The notes: generated by a model from the sequence alone, not told the origin. A stretch of 64,000 nt of DNA from Polynucleobacter sp. AP-Latsch-80-C2 (GCF_018882185.1 NZ_JACVOY010000007.1:1-64000); one strand, 5' to 3'; counted from the first letter of the stretch, positions 44,774 to 53,903 are shown. Numbers and translations: made by a program.

Positions 44774-46420
44774 CTAAGGTCTTTCCACTGAAATCCCAAA
44801 CATCTTCTTCAAGAACGCAGCTTGATAATCCACGCGCTCCTTCAGCATCCCTTGAATAAGCTCTTTATCGTAGGAGAAATTGCGCATGACATCGTCTTTT
44901 GCCTTATAAATAGGCCAATGAGTCTGCCCACTGACATTGGGATTACCCGTCTTGGCAAAGGCAGTCCAACTTTTAGACATCTTGTCTGACATTGCCCAAT
45001 CTTGAGTACTAGCCTTATCGACTGTTGGATACCAGTATGCAGACCAGGTTCCTCTTTGTTTGGTATCCGCAGAGGCCTTTTGTATCAGCGCGCATTGATC
45101 AGAGCCTGATTCAGCTTGCTTTGGTGCTTGCGGCATTAAATCTAAACTTCCAAAAACGTAGGTAATTTCAAAAGAATGGGGTACGCCTGGATGAGATGCG
45201 CGAATATTTTTGGTAAGGTAGTCAAAATAGTAAGCGTAGCCCGGCGCTACCCCGTTCATGCTATCGGCTAGCATCTTAGTGCTAGCGCGATACCAAGCAT
45301 CCCCCATCACGTCAGAACTCAAGATGCATTTGTCTTTAACGCCGGCATATAACTTCTCAATCACTTTAGGATCTTGACCCATTCTTTTAAGATAAGCGTC
45401 TAAAGGAGGTTGGCTAGGTACAAAGAAACTAGAGTCCCAAGAATTTGTTCCGATCATGAATGGAACCTTGGCCTGTTTACCTTTGGAAAATAACTCGAGC
45501 GGATCGCCTACTAATATCTGGCCATCAATCATTGCGCCACCAAACTCCCCTTGCTCAAACTGAGCAGAAGTCAGCATCAGTTTTTCAGAGGTAAGTGCTC
45601 TTAATTCTTTAAGAGAATTAACCCCAAGAGTCTCTATATATCTCGCGTCCAAGTCTTGCTCAGGCAGCAAGCCAAAACGCTCCTCTGTCATTCCACGGAT
45701 GGGCGTCTGCTGCGCACTCTGGGCAATTGCTTTATGAAAGAGGCCTCTTGCGGCAGGAGAAGCCATTAACCAAGTAACACTCCGACCACCGGCAGACTCA
45801 CCAAAAATAGTGACATTGTTTGGATCACCGCCAAATGCTTGAATATTATTCTTCACCCACTTAAGCACAGCAATTTGGTCCATGATGCCGTAATTACCAA
45901 CGGGCTCACCTTTAGCCTTTGCCTCGTCGATTAATGCTTTAGGTGCAAAGAAACCAAATGTCCCCATGCGGTAATCAAAGGTCACCACAATCACCCCATT
46001 CTTAATCAAACTCAGTGGCGTGAACTGCGCATCCTTGGCTGCATCAACCAATAAACCACCCCCATGAATCCACACCATGACTGGTAAATTTTTACCGGTT
46101 TTTGGAGTAAACACATTGAGGTTTAAACAATCCTCACTACCAGGAACCATGCCATCATTTAAGCCTTTGATATATGGCTGCGGACAGGCAGGACCAAACT
46201 GACTAGCATCGCGCATACCCGTCCAGGCTTGAGCAGCCTGCGGTGGTCTCCACCTCAGCTCACCTACTGGAGGAGCGGCATACGGAATGCCTTTGAAAGC
46301 CTGCATATTGCCCTCAATGGCACCTTGCAATTTGCCAGCACCCAATTGAACCTCGGGACGCAAAACTGCAGCCTGCACATGTAGCGTCAAAGTCATTAGT
46401 AATAACAATAAGATTCTCAT
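44774..46420 (-). CDS. exported type B carboxylesterase
   Basis: A 548-residue secreted esterase. The signal peptide ends near residue 18 (VQAA). The type B signature FKGIPYAAPPVGELRWRPP is present, as are EDCLNLNVF, the oxyanion HGGG, the nucleophile in FGESAGGRS and the catalytic histidine in GVPHSFE. It should hydrolyse esters in the periplasm and may release acids taken up by the neighbouring Bug proteins. The Bug gene at 46.5-47.5 kb lies directly upstream on the same strand but ends in a terminator. Confidence 0.9.
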   Translation of the reverse strand: MRILLLLLMTLTLHVQAAVLRPEVQLGAGKLQGAIEGNMQAFKGIPYAAPPVGELRWRPPQAAQAWTGMRDASQFGPACPQPYIKGLNDGMVPGSEDCLNLNVFTPKTGKNLPVMVWIHGGGLLVDAAKDAQFTPLSLIKNGVIVVTFDYRMGTFGFFAPKALIDEAKAKGEPVGNYGIMDQIAVLKWVKNNIQAFGGDPNNVTIFGESAGGRSVTWLMASPAARGLFHKAIAQSAQQTPIRGMTEERFGLLPEQDLDARYIETLGVNSLKELRALTSEKLMLTSAQFEQGEFGGAMIDGQILVGDPLELFSKGKQAKVPFMIGTNSWDSSFFVPSQPPLDAYLKRMGQDPKVIEKLYAGVKDKCILSSDVMGDAWYRASTKMLADSMNGVAPGYAYYFDYLTKNIRASHPGVPHSFEITYVFGSLDLMPQAPKQAESGSDQCALIQKASADTKQRGTWSAYWYPTVDKASTQDWAMSDKMSKSWTAFAKTGNPNVSGQTHWPIYKAKDDVMRNFSYDKELIQGMLKERVDYQAAFLKKMFGISVERP

Positions 46421-46460
46421 TAAAACTCCGATACTGAAGAATTAAGGAACATCTTACCCA

Positions 46461-46486
46461 AAATAAAAAGCCACCCGTAGGTGGCT
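46461..46486 (-). terminator. intrinsic terminator of the Bug gene
   Basis: On the minus strand GCCACC pairs with GGTGGC around TACG and leads into TTTTTATTTT, 30 bp past the stop at 46516. It separates the Bug gene from the carboxylesterase gene. Confidence 0.85.
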
Positions 46487-46515
46487 TGGAGTTCTTTGGG
46501 GCATCTGGAAAAAAC

Positions 46516-47466
46516 TTACTCCTTCGGGGCTCCCGACATCTTCACAATGCCTTCATAGCGCTTGACTTCAGATTGAGAGAATTTTGTAAATTCTGCAACG
46601 GATCCGCCATCAATTTGCGCGCCAATAGATTGCAAGTTTTTACGGACCTCTGGATCATGAAGTACTTTATTAAAAGCGGCATTCAATTTTTCTGTAACGT
46701 CTTTTGGAGCGCCCGCAGGCAGCATGACACCATACCAAGCATTTGCGACCATTGGCACACCAAGCTCTTTCATTGTGGGCACATTAGGTAACTCCGGAAT
46801 ACGTTTATCCGCAGCCACGCCTAAGGCCTTTAACTTACCGGCCTTAATATTATTTAGCGAACCTGTATCTAGCATCATGTCGATATGGCCTGCCATCAAA
46901 TCTAAAGCAGCTGGGCCACTACCTTTGTATGGCACATGACGTACGTCTAGACCAGTCACTGTTTTAAATTGTGCGCCAGCTAAATGCTGAGAAGCACCAA
47001 TGCCAGCAGAACCATACGTAAACTTACCTGGATTTTGTTTGGCGTCATTCAGCAAATCCTTCATGCTGTTCCAAGGAGATGATGCGGGCACCACCATGAT
47101 ATTTGGGATGGTACAAACCAAAACAACCGGTGTGAAGTCTTTAATAACATCAAAGCCTTGGTTAGAGAATAAATGGGGGCCAGCAGCATTGGTAGAGCTT
47201 GTTGCCATCAAGATGGAATAACCATCTGGCTTATCTTGAATAAAGGCTTGGGTACCAATATTGCCACCCGCACCTCCTTTGTTTTCCACAAAGACAGAAA
47301 CACCAAGCTCTTTTGTCAGCGGCTGAACCAAGATACGCGCCACTTGATCGGTTGCTCCGCCAGGAGGCCAAGGCACTAAAAATTTAATGGATTTATCGGG
47401 ATAGGCTGCGTAGCTCGTAACAGCAACTGCGCTTAACAGGATAGCCAGAATTGACTTCAGTTTCAT
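46516..47466 (-). CDS. Bug-family periplasmic solute-binding protein
   Basis: A 316-residue exported protein with signal ending near SYAA. VPWPPGGATD, ENKGGAGGNIG, PDGYSI and PYKGSGPAALDL are canonical. It stands alone with its own terminator and is divergent from a small zinc-ribbon-like gene. The 95-bp gap contains ATATCGCATAT (47533-47543), nearly the same element as at the 24.4-kb divergent promoter. Confidence 0.92.
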   Translation of the reverse strand: MKLKSILAILLSAVAVTSYAAYPDKSIKFLVPWPPGGATDQVARILVQPLTKELGVSVFVENKGGAGGNIGTQAFIQDKPDGYSILMATSSTNAAGPHLFSNQGFDVIKDFTPVVLVCTIPNIMVVPASSPWNSMKDLLNDAKQNPGKFTYGSAGIGASQHLAGAQFKTVTGLDVRHVPYKGSGPAALDLMAGHIDMMLDTGSLNNIKAGKLKALGVAADKRIPELPNVPTMKELGVPMVANAWYGVMLPAGAPKDVTEKLNAAFNKVLHDPEVRKNLQSIGAQIDGGSVAEFTKFSQSEVKRYEGIVKMSGAPKE

Positions 47467-47561
47467 AAGACACCTTACTCAGGGCAGGAACAAAATAGTT
47501 TGAGGTACAGTTTGATCTATACCAATGCCAATATATCGCATATCCAAAAAATGATAATGAA

Positions 47562-47936
47562 ATGCTTAAAGAATTAAGTCGCAGTGAGTTTCTTGAGATC
47601 GCAAGCTCGCCTCAGCCAAAAACTGAATGCTCCAAATGCTCATCTCTTGTCTGCTCTGGCTGGGAAACGGTTCCTGGCTCATTTGATCTTGACTGCCTCA
47701 AACCTATTGGCACTCTCAGAATCGAAGGCGCACCAGAGCGCTGGGAAGAGAATCACCCGAACGGCACCAATATCTGGTCGGAGAATGCCCCTATATCCAT
47801 TGAGTTTCATCCCTATAACCGCTCAGATGTATATGAATGCAAGCAATGTAGTCGCAAGTATTTGCGTTATACCGAATACGGTGGATACTATGTTGATGAA
47901 CGGATTCGGGCGTTAGACCCAAAGCTCATCACTTAA
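47562..47936 (+). CDS. hypothetical protein with zinc-ribbon-like cysteines
   Basis: I do not recognise this 124-residue protein. It has two cysteine pairs, CSKC near residue 24 and CKQC near residue 98, plus further cysteines at about 31 and 46, so a zinc ribbon is plausible. Tryptophan- and tyrosine-rich segments (EYGGYYVDERIRAL) suggest a compact fold. There is no signal peptide or membrane segment. It precedes the DUF6150 repeat gene by 23 bp and may be co-transcribed. Confidence 0.62.
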   Translation: MLKELSRSEFLEIASSPQPKTECSKCSSLVCSGWETVPGSFDLDCLKPIGTLRIEGAPERWEENHPNGTNIWSENAPISIEFHPYNRSDVYECKQCSRKYLRYTEYGGYYVDERIRALDPKLIT

Positions 47937-47959
47937 ATATTTTTATAAAGTACATCGAG

Positions 47960-48289
47960 ATGCTGGCAATGAAGCACTTTAAAACCTGGATCAAGTGTTG
48001 TACCGTCCTCGCTATTGCATACACCTGTTCAAGCGATGCAGCTCAAATCTACATTACAGACTATGCCTCAGATGCTGATGCCAAGGTCTATGTCACCCAA
48101 TATCAATCCGATGCCAATTGCATTGTGTATGAGACGGCGTATAAATCCGACAACGATCCTGGAGTCTGGTTTTTTACCAAATATAAAAGCGATGCCAGGG
48201 CGACTATTTACTACACAAAATACAAATCAGATGCCAGTCTCATCGTGTACTTCACTAAGTACAAAAGTGATGCGCGCTGTAGGTATTAG
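47960..48289 (+). CDS. exported DUF6150-like repeat protein
   Basis: The 109-residue protein has an N-terminal signal (ending near SSDAA) and then six imperfect repeats of about 13 residues built on a V-Y/Y-Y-x-T-x-Y-K-S-D-A core (for example VYVTQYQSDAN, FFTKYKSDAR, YFTKYKSDAS). The pattern resembles DUF6150. Alternating tyrosine and aspartate with a fixed period suggests a beta-helix or solenoid, possibly cation-binding. It ends four bases from the convergent Bug stop. Function is unknown. Confidence 0.72.
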   Translation: MLAMKHFKTWIKCCTVLAIAYTCSSDAAQIYITDYASDADAKVYVTQYQSDANCIVYETAYKSDNDPGVWFFTKYKSDARATIYYTKYKSDASLIVYFTKYKSDARCRY

Positions 48290-48292
48290 TTT

Positions 48293-49246
48293 TTAATCAA
48301 TCTTTAGATTATTGTCTTTTGCAAACTTTTGCCAATATCCAATTTCTTGTTTGAAGGATTTCTCAAACTTGTCGGGTGGGATCGCAACAATATCAAAGCC
48401 TTCCTCACCAAATTTTTTACTTAACTCGGGACTAGCCAGCGCTTTATTTACCGCCTGATAAATTCGATCCACAATCGGCTTTGGTGTTTGTGGAGGGGCA
48501 AAGATCCCAAACCAATTATTAATGTCATAACCCGGCAGCACCTCTGCAATACTGGGTACGTTAGGCAAAGCTGACATTCTTTGACCACTAGATACGGCAA
48601 TCGGAATAACCTTGCCACTGCGAATAAATTGCATCAAACCAGGGGCAGTTCCAAAAGACATATTGATCTGACCTCCCAGTAAATCCGCTAAAGCACCACC
48701 ACTTCCTTTGTAGTGAACCATCGTCATCTCTGTGCCACTCAACTTTTCCAAGAGCTCTGCAGCCAAGTGCGAGATCTGTCCTGCACCAGCAGTACCGATA
48801 GTGACTTTGCCTGGATTGGCTTTCGCGTAAGCTAATAACTCTTTTAAATTTTTAAATGGTGCACCAGGATTAGCAACCAAAAGTTGGGGAGCATTAGCAA
48901 CTTTAGTAATCGCACTCAAGCTCTGCGTATCAAATGGTAATTTGAAAAAAGTGGGATTGCTGGTAATAGCACTATTCGTTAACAGCAAGGTGTAGCCATC
49001 GGGGGCATCCTTGGCAACAGCATCTGTACCAATAATGCTTGAGGCGCCGGGTTTATTTTCCACAATGACTGAAGCCCCTAATTCATTACCCATTTTCTCA
49101 GCCAATACCCGACCTAAAGTATCAGAGCCGCCACCTGGTGCAAACGGAATAATCATCTTGATCGTACGATTTGGGTACTCAGCTGCATGCACTGGAGTCG
49201 TAAGCTGCAAGATTACAGCCAATAAAGAAATGAAAAATAGTCTCAT
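48293..49246 (-). CDS. Bug-family periplasmic solute-binding protein
   Basis: A 317-residue exported protein with signal ending near VHAAE. IPFAPGGGSD, ENKPGASSIIG, PDGYTLL and HYKGSGGALADL identify Bug. It is divergent from the lactonase-dehydrogenase-Bug operon at 49.3 kb, and an 86-bp gap separates the two starts. It may therefore be co-regulated with sugar-lactone use. Confidence 0.92.
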   Translation of the reverse strand: MRLFFISLLAVILQLTTPVHAAEYPNRTIKMIIPFAPGGGSDTLGRVLAEKMGNELGASVIVENKPGASSIIGTDAVAKDAPDGYTLLLTNSAITSNPTFFKLPFDTQSLSAITKVANAPQLLVANPGAPFKNLKELLAYAKANPGKVTIGTAGAGQISHLAAELLEKLSGTEMTMVHYKGSGGALADLLGGQINMSFGTAPGLMQFIRSGKVIPIAVSSGQRMSALPNVPSIAEVLPGYDINNWFGIFAPPQTPKPIVDRIYQAVNKALASPELSKKFGEEGFDIVAIPPDKFEKSFKQEIGYWQKFAKDNNLKID

Positions 49247-49332
49247 ATTCGTCTTGTTACCTTGTTTAATAAAGAGCTGACAAGTAAGATCTTTATTTAT
49301 CTGACTAACTATAAATTAAAAGCGGAGACAAC

Positions 49333-50250
49333 ATGTTTAAGGCGCCACCTGAAATGGGCACTGAGGTTTTTGCACGTATTCCGGATCAATATCGCAAGTC
49401 CGGACAACTTTCACAAGAACGCATTCTGGCCGGCAAGGGAAATCTTAAAACCGACAGCTATATTGAAGGTCCTTCGTTTGATCGCGAGGGCAACCTCTTT
49501 ATTGTGGATATTGCTTTTGGCTTAATTTATAGAATTGATCCTCAAGGTGAGGTCAAGCTAATTGCAGAATACGATGGTGAGCCTAATGGTTTAAAAATTC
49601 ATCGAGATGGGCGTATTTTTGTAGCCGATCATAAAAATGGTTTGATGCTTCTCGATCCTCAGTCAGGCAAAATCAGCCCCTATATTGAACGCTACAAAAC
49701 TGAATCCTTTAAAGGACTAAATGATTTAGTGTTCTGTAAAAATGGTAGCCTTTATTTCACTGACCAAGGTCAATCTGGCTTGCATGATCCTTCCGGCAAA
49801 GTGTTCTGCCTAGATGCAACGGGGAAATTGAACTGCCTCATGAATAATGTCCCAAGCCCTAATGGGATCGCGCTTAACCCAGAAGAAAATCTTCTTTATA
49901 TTGCTGCTACTCGTGCGAATAGCATCTGGCGTGCAATGTTGCTACCAGATGGATCCATTACCCGAGTTGGTAACTTTATTCAAATGTCGGGCGGCTCGGG
50001 ACCGGATGGTCTTGCCGTGGACCAGGCTGGCAATATTTATGTTGCCCATGCAGGCATGGGTGCAGTCTGGAAGTTCTCCTCACGTGGTGAACCCCTTCTC
50101 AGAATTAATTCATGTGCTGGCCACATGACAACAAACCTCGCCTTTGGTGGGAAAAATAATCAAGACCTATATATAACGGAATCAGAAACGGGGAGCATTT
50201 TGCGAGCGCACATGGATACCCCAGGACTAGCTCTCTACTCCCACCAATAA
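49333..50250 (+). CDS. SMP-30/gluconolactonase-family lactonase
   Basis: This 305-residue six-bladed propeller enzyme hydrolyses sugar or other lactones. The divalent-metal ligands of the family appear in order: E in SYIEGPSF, N in GLNDLVF, N in PSPNGIAL and D in SGPDGLAV. No signal peptide is present. The start has GGAGACAACATG. It ends one base before the Ldh-type dehydrogenase, so lactone opening and hydroxy-acid oxidation are probably successive steps. Confidence 0.87.
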   Translation: MFKAPPEMGTEVFARIPDQYRKSGQLSQERILAGKGNLKTDSYIEGPSFDREGNLFIVDIAFGLIYRIDPQGEVKLIAEYDGEPNGLKIHRDGRIFVADHKNGLMLLDPQSGKISPYIERYKTESFKGLNDLVFCKNGSLYFTDQGQSGLHDPSGKVFCLDATGKLNCLMNNVPSPNGIALNPEENLLYIAATRANSIWRAMLLPDGSITRVGNFIQMSGGSGPDGLAVDQAGNIYVAHAGMGAVWKFSSRGEPLLRINSCAGHMTTNLAFGGKNNQDLYITESETGSILRAHMDTPGLALYSHQ

Positions 50251-50251
50251 C

Positions 50252-51316
50252 ATGACAATGCAAAATAATTACATCAAACCAGAAGACCTGATTCGCTTTA
50301 CCCAAGCGGTTTATGAAAGTGAAGGTGTCCCTCAGGAGGATGCCTACCTAGCCGCAGATACCTTAGTTCAATCTGAGTTATGGGGACATTCATCCCATGG
50401 TCTACTAAGACTCTCCTGGTACTACGCACGCTTACGCTCTGGCGCCATGAAACCCATCACCCATTCAAGCCTGGTAGTGGACTCCAATGCGATTGCCATT
50501 CTCGATGGTGGTGATGGCGTTGGTCAAGTTGTTGCAAAACGCGCCGTTGAAGAATCTATAAGGCGCGCTAAACAACACAGCGTAGGTATTGTGTCCGTTA
50601 AAAATTCCAATCACTTTGGCACCTGCATGTACTTCACCAGGATGGGGGCTAAAGAAGGTTGCATCACCATTTTGATGAGTAATGCTGGCCCTAATATGGC
50701 ACCTTGGGGTGGACGTCAAAAGAAAATTGGCACCAATCCATGGTCAATCGCAGTGCCAGGAGGTAAACATGGCGCTGTAGTGATGGACATGGCAAATTCA
50801 GGTGTAGCGCGTGGCAAGATTTATCTTGCCCAAAAGCGCCGTCAATCTATTCCAAATGATTGGGCTATTGATAAAAAAGGCCGACCCACTACCGACCCCC
50901 AAGCGGCAATCGAAGGCTTCATTTTGCCGATGGCTGGACATAAAGGTTATGTGATGGGCGTGATGGTGGATATTCTCTCGGGCGTTCTTTCTGGTGGCGC
51001 TTTTTTAGACCAGGTGCATGGCCCCTATGATCCAGTCAATAAAAGTGCTGCGTGTCACTTAGTGATCTCACTCAATGTTTCTGCATTTCAACCACTCTCA
51101 GAATTTGAAGAGCGTATTGATGAATACATTCACTCATTAAAAGATGTGCCTCTAGCTGAAGGTCATCAGCAAGTCTATTTCCCAGGTGAAATGGAAGCGC
51201 AAGCAGATGCCAAAAATAGGCAGCTAGGCCTCCTGTTGCCAGAAGACACGATGCTGAGCCTAAAACAAGTTGCGATTGAATCAGGACAAGAAAAACTCTT
51301 GCCGTTTGCAATCTAA
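50252..51316 (+). CDS. Ldh-family (malate/L-lactate/ureidoglycolate type) dehydrogenase
   Basis: A 354-residue NAD(P)-dependent oxidoreductase of the malate/sulfolactate dehydrogenase fold, distinct from Rossmann lactate dehydrogenases. Motifs include WGHSSHGLLRL, NSNHFGTCMYF with the catalytic histidine, and GTNPWSIAVP. It oxidises 2-hydroxy acids or reduces the keto form. Flanking lactonase (one base upstream) and Bug genes (15 bp downstream) point to an imported aldonic or hydroxy acid. Confidence 0.88.
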   Translation: MTMQNNYIKPEDLIRFTQAVYESEGVPQEDAYLAADTLVQSELWGHSSHGLLRLSWYYARLRSGAMKPITHSSLVVDSNAIAILDGGDGVGQVVAKRAVEESIRRAKQHSVGIVSVKNSNHFGTCMYFTRMGAKEGCITILMSNAGPNMAPWGGRQKKIGTNPWSIAVPGGKHGAVVMDMANSGVARGKIYLAQKRRQSIPNDWAIDKKGRPTTDPQAAIEGFILPMAGHKGYVMGVMVDILSGVLSGGAFLDQVHGPYDPVNKSAACHLVISLNVSAFQPLSEFEERIDEYIHSLKDVPLAEGHQQVYFPGEMEAQADAKNRQLGLLLPEDTMLSLKQVAIESGQEKLLPFAI

Positions 51317-51331
51317 TTACCGGAGATATTC

Positions 51332-52300
51332 ATGAAAATAATAAAATTCTTATCGCTAGTTACCCTTCTCGTCTGCGCGCAATTTGCACTTGCTCAAACA
51401 TCTGCGCCTTGGCCTAACCGGACCGTCAAAATTGTTTCAGGGCTTGGGCCAGGAAGCAGTATGGATCTCGTTGCTAGATCCATAGCACCAGCCCTTTCTG
51501 AGATATGGGGCCAATCAGTGATTGTCGAAAATAAAACTGGCGCCGCTGGCAATGTGGCGGCAGGCTATGTAGCTGGAGTTGAGGATGATCACACTATTTT
51601 GATCGCACAAAATGCCATTACGATCAGCGCCTCTTTTTACCCTAAGCTCTCTTACAACCTTAAGAAAGATTTGAAGCCTGTTACCCAAGTGACCTCAATG
51701 CCCCTAGTGGTGATCGTAAACAACAATCTTCCAGTGAAGAATCTGAAAGAGTTAATTGAGTATGCAAAACAAAGACCGAATGAATTGAACTTCAGTTCTG
51801 CGGGTATTGGTAATGCAGATCATATGGCGGGTGAGCTATTAAATGCTCAAGCAGGCGTCACGATGACCCATGTCCCATTTACCAGTGGGGCTCTTGCCCT
51901 TAATGCATTAATTGCAGGCGATGTACAAATGTATTTGCCTGGATTACCCGTTAGCCTTGCTAATATTAAGGCGGGTAAAGTCAAAGCGCTAGCGGTAACC
52001 ACGAGCAAACGCGCGCCTGCATTACCTGATGTCCCAACCGTTGCTGAAGCAGCTATCCCTGGCTACTCATTACCGCTTTGGTATGGACTCTTTGCCAATC
52101 AAAGTATGTCGGATGCCAATATGAAGAAGTTAGCAAATGATTTGAATAAGGCAATTAAAACGCCTGATATTCAAAACAAGATTGGCTCCGGTGGAATTGA
52201 ATTGGTAGGTAGCTCACCAGAGGCCTTCAAGGCATTTGTAAACCATGAAACAGAACTCTGGGCTCAAACCATCAAGGCCAGAAACTTAAAGCCAGATTAA
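51332..52300 (+). CDS. Bug-family periplasmic solute-binding protein
   Basis: A 322-residue exported protein with signal ending near ALAQ. The first loop reads VSGLGPGSSMD, a divergent form, and the usual PDGYTL is replaced by DDHTIL. The ligand pocket may therefore be unusual. It ends the lactonase-dehydrogenase operon, where it presumably binds the acid or lactone that the operon degrades. Confidence 0.9.
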   Translation: MKIIKFLSLVTLLVCAQFALAQTSAPWPNRTVKIVSGLGPGSSMDLVARSIAPALSEIWGQSVIVENKTGAAGNVAAGYVAGVEDDHTILIAQNAITISASFYPKLSYNLKKDLKPVTQVTSMPLVVIVNNNLPVKNLKELIEYAKQRPNELNFSSAGIGNADHMAGELLNAQAGVTMTHVPFTSGALALNALIAGDVQMYLPGLPVSLANIKAGKVKALAVTTSKRAPALPDVPTVAEAAIPGYSLPLWYGLFANQSMSDANMKKLANDLNKAIKTPDIQNKIGSGGIELVGSSPEAFKAFVNHETELWAQTIKARNLKPD

Positions 52301-52388
52301 ATATTGATCGAAATAACATAGCACTGTTATTTCTCAGTTGATTTGGCTAGAGTACACTCTTTTTAGCTCAATATTTATAGCGGCGCTT

Positions 52389-53291
52389 ATGTCAAAGCTC
52401 TACCAATCCTATCTCGGGGAAGATGAAAGAAAGTTACTTTCACCTATCGCCATTCCCTGGAACGTCGAAAACAATACTGATAACAGTACACGTGAGTACG
52501 AACTCTTTAAGCAAATAGCCCTTGCTAATGAAAATTCCCACGAACCCTGGGGCTTGGTTTCTAGAAAATTTACCAATAAGTCTTTAATCTCAGTGGAAGA
52601 TTTTGTTCGATTTGCGGATCATCAATTCAACGAGGGGTTTGATTGCGTCTTTATTAACCCCATGATTGGTATTGAGGCATTGCATTTAAATGTATGGCAG
52701 CAAGGCGTACAGTGCGGCCATGCTGGACTTGAAAGGATTATCCAATTCCTAGAAATATCGCTTGGATTGCCCATCACTGCCCCAATGGATAAAAACGCTT
52801 TTGCGTTTTGCAATTACTTTATTGCAAAACCACGCTTTTGGACCGAATACTTCTCGTTCGTTGACAAGGCGCTCAGCACTCTTGACCAAGAAGTATTGAA
52901 AGGAAGCGAAGTTGGAGCAGTCTATGCGGGCACTGGGTCCTATCACCGGGACCAAAACATCACCATGAAGCCTTTTGTGATTGAAAGACTATTCTCGACA
53001 TTTATACAAAATCACCTATTTAAGGTGGCTGCCTTCATCTACGATAAAAGCTTCTACGAGAAAAAATTTGGCAGCAACTTTGGCGCCTTCCTACATCAAG
53101 TATCTGCACTCAAGAATCTTGCCCTCACACTCCAGCAAGCCAATTTACTGGCTGCTTACGATCAAATTCGGTTTTTTATCTATTCCAATTCGACTTATAT
53201 GGCCACTATCTCCGCATTGGATGACGCGCCTGACTTCTTTCTATCCAATGAGTATGCTCGGCTCATGGCAGAAGATTTCTCTATCGAATAA
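52389..53291 (+). CDS. hypothetical cytoplasmic protein
   Basis: I choose the ATG at 52389 (MSKLYQS, 300 residues) over an in-frame TTG at 52338. I do not recognise the family with confidence. There is no signal peptide or membrane segment. A central block (FINPMIGIEALHLNVWQQG, then GLERIIQFL and FAFCNYFIAKPRFWTEY) is rich in aromatic residues and recalls proteins found beside surface-glycan genes, but none are nearby. It appears monocistronic and is followed by 155 bp before the EF-hand gene. Confidence 0.6.
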   Translation: MSKLYQSYLGEDERKLLSPIAIPWNVENNTDNSTREYELFKQIALANENSHEPWGLVSRKFTNKSLISVEDFVRFADHQFNEGFDCVFINPMIGIEALHLNVWQQGVQCGHAGLERIIQFLEISLGLPITAPMDKNAFAFCNYFIAKPRFWTEYFSFVDKALSTLDQEVLKGSEVGAVYAGTGSYHRDQNITMKPFVIERLFSTFIQNHLFKVAAFIYDKSFYEKKFGSNFGAFLHQVSALKNLALTLQQANLLAAYDQIRFFIYSNSTYMATISALDDAPDFFLSNEYARLMAEDFSIE

Positions 53292-53446
53292 ACCGCATGG
53301 TTATCCCGCCCTGGTCAGAGCTATGAGTATTCCCTATTGGACATTACCCTAAAAGAGGTATAGTGGAATTAGGAACAAAGATTCCATTTAAAACCTACTA
53401 GAAAAGTGCATTTGTAATCGTACTTTCGACCTAAAGGAGACTTATA

Positions 53447-53845
53447 GTGAAATTCTTAAATTATTTATTGATTGCAGCCGCAATGATTCCGGCCATTGGT
53501 CAAGCGCAATCCACCGTCCCCAAGGCGGCTTCATTTTCTTCGATGGATGCAAACAAAGATCAGATTGTGAGCAAAGATGAGGCCCAAAAGGCAGGAATGC
53601 CGGATGCCACCTTCAAAAAGATTGATAAAGATGGCAACAATCAAATCACTAATGCGGAGGCAAGCGCCTATCGCGCTCAAAATAAATCGATTGATGCAAT
53701 TGATAGCGATAAAGATAAAAAAATTAGTAAAGCCGAAGCGACAAAACTAGGAATGACCGAACAAGAATTCAAAATTCTTGATAAAGACAATAATGGCTTC
53801 ATTACCCAATCCGAATGGGAAACAGGTGATTGGATTATCTGGTAA
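53447..53845 (+). CDS. exported EF-hand protein with four calcium loops
   Basis: The 132-residue protein starts at GTG with AAGGAG 7 bp upstream and has a signal peptide (cleavage near GQAQ). Four canonical EF-hand loops follow: DANKDQIVSKDE, DKDGNNQITNAE, DSDKDKKISKAE and DKDNNGFITQSE, arranged as two pairs. It should bind up to four calcium ions in the periplasm or outside the cell. Role is unknown; buffering or calcium sensing is possible. Confidence 0.87.
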   Translation: MKFLNYLLIAAAMIPAIGQAQSTVPKAASFSSMDANKDQIVSKDEAQKAGMPDATFKKIDKDGNNQITNAEASAYRAQNKSIDAIDSDKDKKISKAEATKLGMTEQEFKILDKDNNGFITQSEWETGDWIIW

Positions 53846-53871
53846 TACGATTATTTCATTAGTAATACATG

Positions 53872-53903
53872 AACCCCAACTAGAAATAGCTGGGGTTTTT
53901 CTT
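53872..53903 (+). terminator. intrinsic terminator of the EF-hand gene
   Basis: AACCCCA pairs with TGGGGTT, extended by CTA/TAG around a GAAA tetraloop, and leads into TTTTTCTTT. Confidence 0.9.

Noticed and set aside
52981..53352. Second frame overlapping the hypothetical gene at 52.4-53.3 kb
   Set aside because: Ser/Pro/Leu-rich shadow translation with no ribosome binding site, lying within the well-formed main frame.
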